Made by a program: the position numbers and the translations under genes. A stretch of DNA of 64,000 nucleotides from Nocardioides plantarum (lineage in GTDB: Bacteria; Actinomycetota; Actinomycetes; Propionibacteriales; Nocardioidaceae), in assembly GCF_006346395.1 (NCBI RefSeq), contig NZ_VDMS01000003.1, forward strand, positions 108,221-172,220, given 5' to 3'. The notes beneath the pieces were generated by a model, which did no database searches, was not told where the DNA came from, and saw only the letters and a program-made list of their open reading frames with translations. Shown here one piece after another: positions 8,490-20,398 of this stretch. Position 1 is the first letter of the stretch. Each line of letters opens with the position of its first letter.

Positions 8490-9128
8490 ATGGAGCTCAG
8501 CGAGGCGATGCGGACCACCGGCACCTGCCGCTACTACAGCGACCAGCACGTGAGCGACGAGGTGCTGCACGCGGCGTTCGACAACGCGCGCTTCGGTCCG
8601 CAGGGCGGCAACCGCCAGCCGGTGCGCTGGATCGTGGTGCGCGACGAGGCGAAGAAGCAGCGCCTGGCCGAGCTCTACATGCCCTACTGGTCGGCCTACT
8701 ACGACATGATCCTCGAGGGCACCAAGAACGTCGGCGCCGTGCCGGCCACCGTCGCCAGCGCCAACTACTTCGCCCACCACCTGGCCGAGGTGCCCGTGCT
8801 GATGGTGGTGTGCGCCGAGATCGACGGGCTGCACCCCACCGACCACGAGCTCGACCGGCTCAGCGTCGTCGGCGGCGCCTCGATCTACCCGACCGTCCAG
8901 AACCTGACCCTCGCCCTGCGCGAGCAGGGGGTTGCGTCGGCGATCACCACCCTGCTGTGCGCCGAGGAGCCTGCGGTCAAGGAGCTCCTCAACATCCCGG
9001 ACGGGTTCATCACCGCCGCCCACATGGCCGTCGGCTACCCGGCCAAGGGATTCCCGAGGAAGCTGACGCGCAGCCCGGTCGAGGACATCGCGTTCCTCGA
9101 CAGCTTCGACACCCCGATGTTCGCGTGA
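8490..9128 (+). CDS. Nitroreductase-family FMN protein
   Basis: A 212-residue nitroreductase-fold protein. The start is the ATG with GAGG seven bases upstream. The N-terminal motif MRTTGTCRYY is the usual FMN-phosphate contact region, GPQGGNRQPVRW is the second flavin loop, and the C-terminus has the HMAVGYPAKG stretch typical of the family. Members reduce nitro groups, quinones or enones using NAD(P)H. In a catabolic cluster with a monooxygenase and an acyl ligase, reduction of a ring enone is a reasonable inference. It heads the plus-strand operon and overlaps the ligase gene by four bases. Confidence 0.85.
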   Translation: MELSEAMRTTGTCRYYSDQHVSDEVLHAAFDNARFGPQGGNRQPVRWIVVRDEAKKQRLAELYMPYWSAYYDMILEGTKNVGAVPATVASANYFAHHLAEVPVLMVVCAEIDGLHPTDHELDRLSVVGGASIYPTVQNLTLALREQGVASAITTLLCAEEPAVKELLNIPDGFITAAHMAVGYPAKGFPRKLTRSPVEDIAFLDSFDTPMFA

Positions 9129-10735
9129 GCGGCGCGCCCTCCGAGGTGGTGGCGGGCGCGTCCCTCACCGAGGTGCAGCGGTCCCGGCTGGGCCGCGCGA
9201 CGATCGGTGACCAGCTGCGGCGGCACGCCCAGACGCTGCAGGACAAGCCGGCGATCGTGGCCTACGACGCCGACGGACGGCGCGAGGTGGCCACCTACGC
9301 CGACCTCGACGAGCGCGCCAACCGCTTCGCCCACGCCCTGCTCGAGCTCGGCGTCGGCCGGGGCGACCGGGTCGCGGTCATGTCGCGCAACCGCATCGAG
9401 AGCGTCGTCGCCTACTACGGAGTCCTCAAGGTCGGCGCCGCCTACTCCGGAATCAGCTTCCTGTTCGGCGAGCGCGAGGTCGCACAGCAGATTTCCCACC
9501 TCCAGCCCGCCGCGGTGGTGGTGTCGCCGGAGCTGGCGCCGGTGATGGCCGCGGTGGTGTCCGTGCACCCGGTGCCGGCGGTCGTCGTGCTCGGCACCCC
9601 CGACGTCGAGGGGTGGCACGCCTACGACGACGTGATGGCTGGGGCATCGTCCGACGAGCCCGACTGCGAGGTCGACGAGCACGACCTGGCGATGATCGTC
9701 TACACCAGCGGTACCGAGGCGGCACCCAAGGGCGTGATGATCGCCCACCGCAACTACCTGATCTCCACCTCGCCCGCCTACACGTGGGGGCTGCGCTGCC
9801 TGCCCGACGACGTGTGGCTCTACGTGATGCCGTTCCACACGATCGCCGGCATCGGGTCGTTGACGTCGCTGATCCTGCTGGGGGCCACGTTGGTGCTCCC
9901 GGCGACCACCGACGCCGCCGAGTCGCTACGGATGATCCGCGACGAGCAGATCACGGTGCTCGCTCAGACCCCGACCTTCTTCATCTCCCTGTCCGACCAC
10001 GCCGACTTCGGGCCCGACACGGTCGGCACCATCGAGCGCTGCCTGACCTACGGCGGCCAGGTGTCCCCTCGGGCGATCGAGGCGTGGCACGCCGCGGCGC
10101 CGGCGTCGATCTGGGGCACCTACTGGGGGCAGTCCGAGCTGACCCAGCTGGGATCGGTGGGCTGGTTCAAGCGGCTCGAGGACATCCCGGACAGCGACCC
10201 GACCTGGATCGGCCGTCCGGTCGGCCACCTCGAGGTCAAGGTCGTCGACCCGCTCGGCGAGGAGGGGGAGACCGGCGAGCTGCTCTGCCGTACGCCCTCG
10301 GTGATGCTCGGCTACTACCTCGACCCCGAGCGCACCGCCGCCGTGCTGGCCGACGGCTGGGTGCACACCGGCGACATCGTGCGCCGTGATGCTCAGGGCA
10401 ACCTGTTCTTCCTCGACCGCAGCAAGGACATGATCAAGTCGGGTGGGCTCAACGTGTCGTCGCAGGAGGTGGAGCGCTCGTTGCAGGCCCACCCTGACGT
10501 CGTCCGCGCGGCCGTGGTGGGGCTGCCCGACGACTACTGGTCGGAGGTCGTCACCGCGTTCGTCGTGCTGCGTCCGGGGTCCGCGGTCACCGGCGACGAC
10601 CTGCGCACGCACTGCCGCGCCGACATGGCGGCCTACAAGGTGCCGAAGTCGGTCCACGTCGTCGACGAGCTGCCGACCGACCCTCAGGGCAAGCTGCTCA
10701 AGCGTGAGCTGCGACGCGTGCACGGGACGGCCTGA
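9125..10735 (+). CDS. AMP-dependent acyl-CoA synthetase/ligase
   Basis: A 536-residue ANL-superfamily adenylating enzyme. The GTG start lies in a GTGA overlap with the nitroreductase stop, so translation is probably coupled. The ATP-binding loop is YTSGTEAAPKG (193-203). TYWGQSELTQ is the A5-like segment, GDIVRRDAQG and LDRSKDMIKSGG are the A7/A8 hinge motifs, and the catalytic lysine lies in DPQGKLLKREL near the C-terminus. It should activate a carboxylic acid as an acyl-adenylate and then acyl-CoA. With the monooxygenase and racemase it suggests breakdown of a branched or alicyclic acid. Confidence 0.88.
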   Translation: MSGAPSEVVAGASLTEVQRSRLGRATIGDQLRRHAQTLQDKPAIVAYDADGRREVATYADLDERANRFAHALLELGVGRGDRVAVMSRNRIESVVAYYGVLKVGAAYSGISFLFGEREVAQQISHLQPAAVVVSPELAPVMAAVVSVHPVPAVVVLGTPDVEGWHAYDDVMAGASSDEPDCEVDEHDLAMIVYTSGTEAAPKGVMIAHRNYLISTSPAYTWGLRCLPDDVWLYVMPFHTIAGIGSLTSLILLGATLVLPATTDAAESLRMIRDEQITVLAQTPTFFISLSDHADFGPDTVGTIERCLTYGGQVSPRAIEAWHAAAPASIWGTYWGQSELTQLGSVGWFKRLEDIPDSDPTWIGRPVGHLEVKVVDPLGEEGETGELLCRTPSVMLGYYLDPERTAAVLADGWVHTGDIVRRDAQGNLFFLDRSKDMIKSGGLNVSSQEVERSLQAHPDVVRAAVVGLPDDYWSEVVTAFVVLRPGSAVTGDDLRTHCRADMAAYKVPKSVHVVDELPTDPQGKLLKRELRRVHGTA

Positions 10736-10748
10736 CATCCTGAGCGCC

Positions 10749-11366
10749 ATGGAGGACCGGGAGTCGGCAGCCCCGCCGAGGATCGCCGGCGCAGCGCGTC
10801 GTGAGGAGATCGTGGCCGCGGCGGCCCGCTTCTTCGCCGAGCAGGGCTATCACACGGTCGGCATGCGCGAGATCGCCGACGCAGTGGGTATCAAGGGTGC
10901 GAGTCTCTACAACCACTTCGGCTCCAAGGAGGAGATCCTCTACGCGATCGCTCTCAAGATGACCCGCGACCCGCAGGAGCAGCACCTGCCGCTGCTCGAC
11001 GCCGAGGGCACTCCGACCGAGCGGCTCGCGTCGCTGATCGAGGCCCACGTGCGCAACCTCGCCGACAACCGCGTCGAGCACCTCGTGAGCCTCCGCGAGC
11101 TGCCGGCGCTCACGCCCGAGCACCTCGCGCGGGTGACCGACTACCGCAAGTACTACCAGCGTCGGGTCCGTGACGTGATCGCGGCGGGCGCGCGTGCGGG
11201 GGAGCTGCACGTCGAGGATCCGTCGAGGGCGGCTATCGCCGTCCTCGACATGCTGAACGGCATCAGCTGGTGGCTGCGCGACGACCACGACGTCGAGGCA
11301 CTCGTCACCACCTACGTCTCCTTCGCGATCGACGGCGTCCTGGGTCGTCGTGGAGGTCCGCGGTGA
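10749..11366 (+). CDS. TetR/AcrR-family regulator
   Basis: A 205-residue TetR-type repressor. The N-terminal wHTH includes MREIADAVGIKGASLYNHF (about 38-56), followed by a helical ligand-binding domain with a fatty-acid-regulator flavour (LREL near residue 116, NGISWWLRDD near the end). It lies 13 bases after the ligase stop and overlaps the racemase start by four bases, so it is cotranscribed with its likely targets. The paired 16-bp operators at 8350-8365 and 8448-8463 are the obvious binding sites. The inducer is probably an acyl-CoA intermediate, by family analogy. Confidence 0.85.
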   Translation: MEDRESAAPPRIAGAARREEIVAAAARFFAEQGYHTVGMREIADAVGIKGASLYNHFGSKEEILYAIALKMTRDPQEQHLPLLDAEGTPTERLASLIEAHVRNLADNRVEHLVSLRELPALTPEHLARVTDYRKYYQRRVRDVIAAGARAGELHVEDPSRAAIAVLDMLNGISWWLRDDHDVEALVTTYVSFAIDGVLGRRGGPR

Positions 11367-12487
11367 CGGACGGCGCTCCCAGCCGCGGCCCGCTGGCCGG
11401 TCTGCGGGTCGTCGAGATGGCGGGTCTCGGACCCACGCCGCACGCCGCGATGGTGCTGGCCGACCTCGGCGCCGACGTGGTGCAGGTACGCCGCCCGGTG
11501 CGGGCCGCCGCGCCCGACGGGGCGGCCGACGCCGACGCGCTGCTGTGGCGCGGGCGCCGGGTGGTCGAGGTCGACCTCAAGGACGCCGCGCAGGTGGACC
11601 GCGTGCTCGATCTCGTGTCGTGCGCCGACGTGGTCATCGAGGGGTTCCGCCCCGGGGTGATGGAGCGGCTCGGCCTCGGCCCCGACGTGTGCCTGGAGCG
11701 GCACCCCGGCCTGGTCTACGCCCGGATGACCGGGTGGGGCCAGGAGGGCGCGTGGAGCGGCGCGGCCGGGCACGACATCAACTACCTGGCGGTTACCGGA
11801 GTCCTCGAGGCCATCGGCCCGGCCGGCGCGCCGCCCGTGCCACCGCTCAACCTGGTCGGCGACTTCGGCGGCGGCTCGATGCTCCTGGTCGTCGGGGTGA
11901 TGGCCGCGCTGTGGGAGCGCCGTACGTCGGGGCGCGGCCAGGTGGTCGACGCGGCGATGACCGACGGCGTCAACCTGCTGGCCCAGCTCGCCTGGTCGTG
12001 GCGGGCCGCCGGACGCTGGTCGGACCAGCGCGGCGACAACCTGCTCGACGGGTCGGCGCCGTTCTACGCCACCTACGCCTGCCGTGACGGCCACGTGGCC
12101 GTCGGTGCGCTCGAGCCGCAGTTCTGGGACGCGCTCGTGCGGGTGCTCGGGCTGGAGGACCTTCCCGACCGGTGGGACCGGCGCCACTGGCCGGCGCTGC
12201 GAGCCGTGCTGGCCCAGCGGCTGGGGGAGCGGACCCGTGCGGAGTGGGCGACGGCGTTCGACGGGACGGACGCCTGCGTCACGCCGGTGCTGTCGTTCGC
12301 CGAGGCGCCGGACCATGCCTACGCACGAGAGCGGGGGAGCTTCGTCACGGTCGACGGGGACGTGCAGGCGGCACCCGCGCCGCGGTTCTCCCGATCGGTC
12401 CCACCGACGCCAGGCCCCCTCGTGGGGGCCGATCTCGTCGGCGTCCTCGACGAGTGGGCCGACGGTGGAGGTCGCACCGGCGGCTGA
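11363..12487 (+). CDS. mcr: Alpha-methylacyl-CoA racemase (CoA-transferase family III)
   Basis: A 374-residue member of the CaiB/BaiF family. The GTG start is in a GTGA overlap with the TetR stop and has TGGAGG six bases upstream. It keeps the catalytic residues of Mycobacterium tuberculosis MCR (His126, Asp156, Glu241) at matching spacing: His137 in GHDINYLAVTG, Asp167 in NLVGDFGGG and Glu251 in ALEPQFW. It should interconvert 2R- and 2S-methylacyl-CoA so that branched chains can enter beta-oxidation. This fits a pathway for sterol- or terpenoid-derived methyl-branched acids. Confidence 0.88.
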   Translation: MTDGAPSRGPLAGLRVVEMAGLGPTPHAAMVLADLGADVVQVRRPVRAAAPDGAADADALLWRGRRVVEVDLKDAAQVDRVLDLVSCADVVIEGFRPGVMERLGLGPDVCLERHPGLVYARMTGWGQEGAWSGAAGHDINYLAVTGVLEAIGPAGAPPVPPLNLVGDFGGGSMLLVVGVMAALWERRTSGRGQVVDAAMTDGVNLLAQLAWSWRAAGRWSDQRGDNLLDGSAPFYATYACRDGHVAVGALEPQFWDALVRVLGLEDLPDRWDRRHWPALRAVLAQRLGERTRAEWATAFDGTDACVTPVLSFAEAPDHAYARERGSFVTVDGDVQAAPAPRFSRSVPPTPGPLVGADLVGVLDEWADGGGRTGG

Positions 12488-12499
12488 AGGAGGCCGATC

Positions 12500-12715
12500 A
12501 TGTGCGCGTCTCTGTTGACGGGGTCCTCGGGCACGTTCCTCCGAATCCTCCAGCCTGCCGAGACCACGGACGTTCCGGTCGAGCCCGAGCACTGGGGCTG
12601 TCGCTGCGGTGAGCCGGTCACCGACACGATCGACCGATGGGTCGATCACGCGGCGGCAGAACTGGTGGACCTGGTCGAGACGGTCGCCGCCGAGGCGGAC
12701 ATCCGGCTCCGGTGA
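12500..12715 (+). CDS. Small Cys-containing hypothetical protein
   Basis: A 71-residue protein I do not recognise. Support for a real gene: ideal ribosome-binding site AAGGAGG six bases before the ATG, position 12 bases after the racemase stop on the same strand, and third-position G/C preference. It contains HWGCRCGEPV (a CxC pair) and an acidic amphipathic C-terminal helix. A small metal-binding or accessory protein of the operon is possible but unproven. Confidence 0.5.
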   Translation: MCASLLTGSSGTFLRILQPAETTDVPVEPEHWGCRCGEPVTDTIDRWVDHAAAELVDLVETVAAEADIRLR

Positions 12716-12792
12716 GGTCGGCGGCCTCGGTCGGGGAGGGAGCGCGAGAGTCCCTACGTGGGCGAGGCTGGTCGGCTCCTGTCGCTATGACC

Positions 12793-12805
12793 TGACATAA
12801 TGTCA
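12793..12805. promoter_or_regulatory. 13-bp palindrome upstream of RelA/SpoT-domain gene
   Basis: TGACAT and ATGTCA are perfect 6-bp arms around a single A. It lies at the point where base composition drops, in the 260-bp gap before the RelA/SpoT-like gene. It is a candidate operator. Confidence 0.4.
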
Positions 12806-12975
12806 CTTATCGGCGGACGGCTTAGATGGGTTGGGGTAGACAATAGAACTCGCCGCTTGCCCGTGCGCCTACGGTACGGACGCTCTCGATCGTCAACGAA
12901 TCTGTGGCCCACCCCTTGCCCCAGATCTGGTCGCACAACCCCATGCAAGCGACACGGCCAGGCTACGGTACGACC

Positions 12976-14049
12976 GTGATCGACGAAGCAGATGCAATTG
13001 TCCGTCAATACGAGATTGCGCGGGCGGACTATGAGGCGCTTGCGATTCGGATTCGTCAACTGTTGCTAGATCTGCTTAAGGGTGAGGGCCTCGACATCAT
13101 CCAGATTGAGTCACGCGCAAAGTCAACCGAGAGCTTGCGAGACAAGTTGAGCGATAAGGGTGATGCATACAGCGACCTGGGCGACATAACAGATCTTTGC
13201 GGCGTGCGGGTGATTACCTATTATCTTGAGGATGTGGACGTTGTTGAAAGCTTGCTTGCCCGAGAGTTTGAGGTTGATGAGAGCAATTCTGTCGACAAGA
13301 GCAAGCAGTTGAAGTGGGATCAATTTGGGTACCTGTCGCGTCACTACATTCTCCAATTGAAGTCACCGCGTACCACTCTTGCCGAATGGCAGCCGTGTCA
13401 GAATTTGAAATTCGAGGTCCAAGTGCGCACGTCGTTGCAACACGCATGGGCTGCGGTCAACCATAAGCTAGATTACAAAAATGAATCGTCCGTTCCAAGC
13501 GAACTTCGACGCACTTTGCATCGACTCAGTGCCCTTTTCGAGATTGCGGACTCTCAGTTCTCCGACCTCAGACGTTCCGTCGTTGAGCTCGCTGCTTCCT
13601 ATGCCAAAAGCGTCGATGACGGCGACCTGTCGGCTGAGCTGAATGCTGATTCGCTTGACGCATATTTCGACCGAAGTCCTGTGTATTCACGTGCGCGAGC
13701 CAGCGTGGAGGCAGTCGGCGAACCATTGCTTCCACACGGCGCCCAACCTTTCCAGACCGCACGAGACCGCAGCGACCTACTGGAGTTCTTCAAATTGGCT
13801 GGGATGACGCAGCTTCTTCAAGTTGACGAGTGGCTTCATCAACTGGTGAGCGACTCGACCTTGCTGAAGGTGGTCTCAGAGGTTGAAGCCGGACCCCGTC
13901 GAGCCATTAACCTTGACGACTTCCTTAGCCAAGCTCTCGCGGTCGAGCGACCAGAGGTGGACGATTTTTACGAAGAGGTGTATGGCACTCCCGACGATTG
14001 GTTGCCGCGAGCGCGAGCTCTTCTTCAAGAGCGGCGCACGGCGCAGTGA
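12976..14049 (+). CDS. Orphan RelA/SpoT-synthetase-domain protein
   Basis: A 357-residue protein with a (p)ppGpp-synthetase fold and no HD hydrolase domain. Motifs: SRAKSTESL near residue 48, DLGDITDLCGVRVITYY (about 68-84), GYLSRHY (equivalent to GYxSxH) and EVQVRTSLQHAWAAVNHKL (about 147-165). The last ~150 residues are a C-terminal region I do not recognise. GTG 12976 is chosen because TACGGT lies six bases before it, a leaderless layout; ATG at 12904 or 12943 is possible. Two hand-counted 60-bp lines are 50% and 57% G+C against 78% in a line of argS, and codons such as TTG, ATT and TCA are frequent, indicating transfer. It may be a housekeeping small alarmone synthetase, but orphan members can be ToxSAS toxins or phage-defence proteins. 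Confidence 0.8.
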   Translation: MIDEADAIVRQYEIARADYEALAIRIRQLLLDLLKGEGLDIIQIESRAKSTESLRDKLSDKGDAYSDLGDITDLCGVRVITYYLEDVDVVESLLAREFEVDESNSVDKSKQLKWDQFGYLSRHYILQLKSPRTTLAEWQPCQNLKFEVQVRTSLQHAWAAVNHKLDYKNESSVPSELRRTLHRLSALFEIADSQFSDLRRSVVELAASYAKSVDDGDLSAELNADSLDAYFDRSPVYSRARASVEAVGEPLLPHGAQPFQTARDRSDLLEFFKLAGMTQLLQVDEWLHQLVSDSTLLKVVSEVEAGPRRAINLDDFLSQALAVERPEVDDFYEEVYGTPDDWLPRARALLQERRTAQ

Positions 14050-14212
14050 TGTGCAAGTGAGAGAACCCCGCCCCTGCTGACCGCAAGCAGCACCACCCGT
14101 CGCTGCCGGCCGCTCTCCCATCGCTGCAGGCGGCGGTTCCAGTTGGCAACGTGCGTTCCCGGCGCCGAGTGGGAGTTCGCCCCGGGACAACCGGATTCTC
14201 TACCGTGGGCGC

Positions 14213-15946
<1,734 letters not shown>

Positions 15947-15983
15947 CCGATGAGTCCGGGTGTCGCTGCCGGTCTGGTCCCCC

Positions 15984-16625
15984 ATGAGCCAGCTGCTGAG
16001 GGTCCACAACTTCGTCGTCTCCAGCGACGGCTACGGCGCCGGTGAGGGGCAGAGCCTGGAGTCCCCCTTTGGTCACGCCGACCCCGGGCAGCTGATGTCC
16101 TGGGCCTTCGGTACGGCGAGCTGGCCCAACCGCACCGAGCCCGGTGGCAGCCTCGGACTCGAGGACCACCTGGTCCGCGAGTTCCACCGCAACGTCGGCG
16201 CCGAGATCATGGGCCGCAACAAGTTCGGTCCTCAACGCGGCCCGTGGGTCGACCACGAGTGGGTGGGCTGGTGGGGCGACGAGCCGCCCTTCCACACCCC
16301 GGTCTTCGTGATGACCCACCACCTGCGGCCGTCCTTCTCACTGTCCGACACCACGTTCCACTTCGTCGACGACGAGCCGGCCGCCGTCCTGCAGCAGGCG
16401 CGTACGGCGGCCCACGGCAAGGACGTCCGGCTCGGCGGTGGCGCCGCCACCGTCCGGGCCTTCCTCGACGCCGACCTCGTCGACACCCTCCACGTCGCCG
16501 TCGCCCCGGTCGAGCTCGGCCGGGGGTCGCGGCTGTGGACCTCGCCGGACGAGCTGTACGACCGCTACGAGGTCGACGTGGTGCCGCGCCCCGACGGCTT
16601 CACGCACTACCTCTTCTGGAGGTAG
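15984..16625 (+). CDS. DHFR/RibD-C-family protein
   Basis: A 213-residue protein of the RibD C-terminal/dihydrofolate-reductase-like fold. Recognisable segments are FVVSSDGYGAGEG near the start, NVGAEIMGRNKFGP, VMTHH, the NADPH-contact glycine stretch RLGGGAATVRAFLDADLVD, and TLHVAVAPVELGRGSRLW. Such stand-alone proteins are common in actinobacteria and mostly uncharacterised NADPH-linked reductases. ATG 15984 is preferred over GTG 15960; neither has a strong ribosome site. Its stop lies one base from the convergent UvrA-like gene. Confidence 0.8.
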   Translation: MSQLLRVHNFVVSSDGYGAGEGQSLESPFGHADPGQLMSWAFGTASWPNRTEPGGSLGLEDHLVREFHRNVGAEIMGRNKFGPQRGPWVDHEWVGWWGDEPPFHTPVFVMTHHLRPSFSLSDTTFHFVDDEPAAVLQQARTAAHGKDVRLGGGAATVRAFLDADLVDTLHVAVAPVELGRGSRLWTSPDELYDRYEVDVVPRPDGFTHYLFWR

Positions 16626-16626
16626 C

Positions 16627-18983
<2,357 letters not shown>

Positions 18984-18987
<4 letters not shown>

Positions 18988-19964
18988 GCGGGCACCTCCC
19001 CGGGTGTCGGGGCCGCGGCGTCGCGCAGGCGGCCCGACAGCCGACGGCACTCGTCGCGCAGGGCGGGAGGTCCGACGACCGTGAACGGCGCGCCGATCCG
19101 CAGCAGCTGCCAGGCGTACCAGCCGGCGTCGTCGGTGCTGCCGACCACGCGCGTGTGCCCGGTGTCGGTCGTCTCGAGCCGGCCCAGGCTGCGCGGCAGG
19201 CAGGCCGCGACCTCGTCGTACGGCGCCGCGACGACGACCTCGACCGGGATGCCCCAGCCCTCCGCCATGTGCTCGTCGACCGCCGTGGCGACGTCCAGGT
19301 CGAGGGTCGGGGTGAACCGGTCGCCCGTGGGGGTGGCCGACTCGATCCGGTCGAGCCGCAGGACCCGCTTGGCGTCGGCGTGGTGCGACCAGCACAGGAG
19401 GTACCAGCGGTCGTGGCGCAGGTTGACGCCCCACGGGTCGACGGTCATCTCGCGTGGCTCGGCGCCACCGGCCGTCCGGTAGCGCAACCGCAGCCGTACG
19501 CCGTCCTGCGCGGCTCGGGCCAGCTCGCTCGCCAGCCGCGGGTCGGGTCCGTCGCCCGACGGGGCCGACCCGATGGCCCGCAGCGCCTCGACGGGACCGG
19601 ACAAGGACGCGGGCAACACTCGCGCGATCTTGTCGAGCGCCGTGTCCACCGCGCCGTCGCCCCCGACCGCTCCGCGCCCCCGCACCGCGGCCATCACCAG
19701 CGCCAGCGCCTCGTCGGTCGAGAACATCAGCGGCGGCACCCGGAAACCCCGCCCCAGTCGGTAGCCGCCGTGCTTGCCCGGCGTCGACTCGACCGGGATG
19801 CCCGCCTGACGCAGGATCCCGACATAGCGCCGGGCCGCGCGCGACGTGACCCCGAGACGCTCACCGAGCCGCTCCCCCGAGACCCCCGGACGGTCCTGGA
19901 TCAGCTCGAGCGCCACCAGCGCCCGAGCCGTCGGGGTCGCGTCGTCGGCCCGGAACTCGCTCAC
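18984..19964 (-). CDS. WYL-domain transcriptional regulator
   Basis: A 326-residue YafY-type regulator. Residues about 10-60 are a DeoR-like HTH (RLGERLGVTSRAARRYV). The WYL domain includes RLRLRYRTAGG, DPWGVNLRHDRWYLLCW and RVLRLDRIE, followed by a C-terminal extension. WYL domains sense nucleic acid or nucleotide ligands. It is translationally coupled to the UvrA-like gene, so control of that gene is likely. TAGCCT lies seven bases before the GTG start, suggesting a leaderless operon mRNA. Confidence 0.85.
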
Positions 19965-19997
19965 CCGCGGCAGGCTAACGTCCGCACGCGAAGTGCG

Positions 19998-20276
19998 TCA
20001 GGAGTCGGTGCCCCGACCGGTCGACTCCTGGAGCCGCTCGATGTGCTCGGACGCCTCGGCCTTGGTCAGGTCGGCCGACAGGGTCTCCCCCGCCTGACGG
20101 GCCAGCGTGTCGAGGTAGCTGCGCTGGGCGCCGGTCATCGGCTCGTCACCGGTGACCCAGTCGTGGGGGTCCTTCTCGGTCGTGTTGCCGGCGCCGGCGC
20201 CGAGGACCTCCTCGGTCGAGCCGGTGGGCTCCGTCGGGTCCGTGGCGTCGGTCGAATGCGTGTTCGATTCAGTCAT
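19998..20276 (-). CDS. DUF3072-domain protein
   Basis: A 92-residue acidic protein. The first ~40 residues are low-complexity Thr/Glu-rich. The C-terminal half (DPHDWVTGDEPMTGAQRSYL, then a Glu/Ala-rich helix with EASEHIERLQ) matches the DUF3072 family, whose function is unknown. The ATG is preceded by TACGGT six bases upstream without a ribosome site, so it is probably leaderless. Confidence 0.78.
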   Translation of the reverse strand: MTESNTHSTDATDPTEPTGSTEEVLGAGAGNTTEKDPHDWVTGDEPMTGAQRSYLDTLARQAGETLSADLTKAEASEHIERLQESTGRGTDS

Positions 20277-20334
20277 GCTCCGACCGTACGACGGCCCACC
20301 CCCCAGCGAGCCCACCCGGAGGGAGAGTGCTGGG

Positions 20335-20398
20335 CGACGAGACGTCAGGTCGACGAGACGTCAGGTCGACGAGACGTCAGGTCGACGAGACGTCAGGG
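20335..20398. repeat. Four tandem copies of a 16-bp unit
   Basis: CGACGAGACGTCAGGT is repeated four times without spacers; the last unit ends in G instead of T. The array runs into the TGA stop (20395-20393) of the alcohol dehydrogenase gene and lies about 45 bp upstream of the DUF3072 promoter. Each unit holds the palindrome GACGTC. There are no unique spacers, so it is not a CRISPR. Confidence 0.9.

Noticed and set aside
14050..14212. tRNA gene as insertion point for the low-G+C island
   Set aside because: No cloverleaf or T-loop consensus is visible in the gaps on either side of the RelA/SpoT-like gene.
20335..20398. Possible CRISPR array
   Set aside because: Units are contiguous with no spacers and no cas genes are near; the RecB/Cas4-like nuclease at 58.6 kb is a housekeeping-type homologue.
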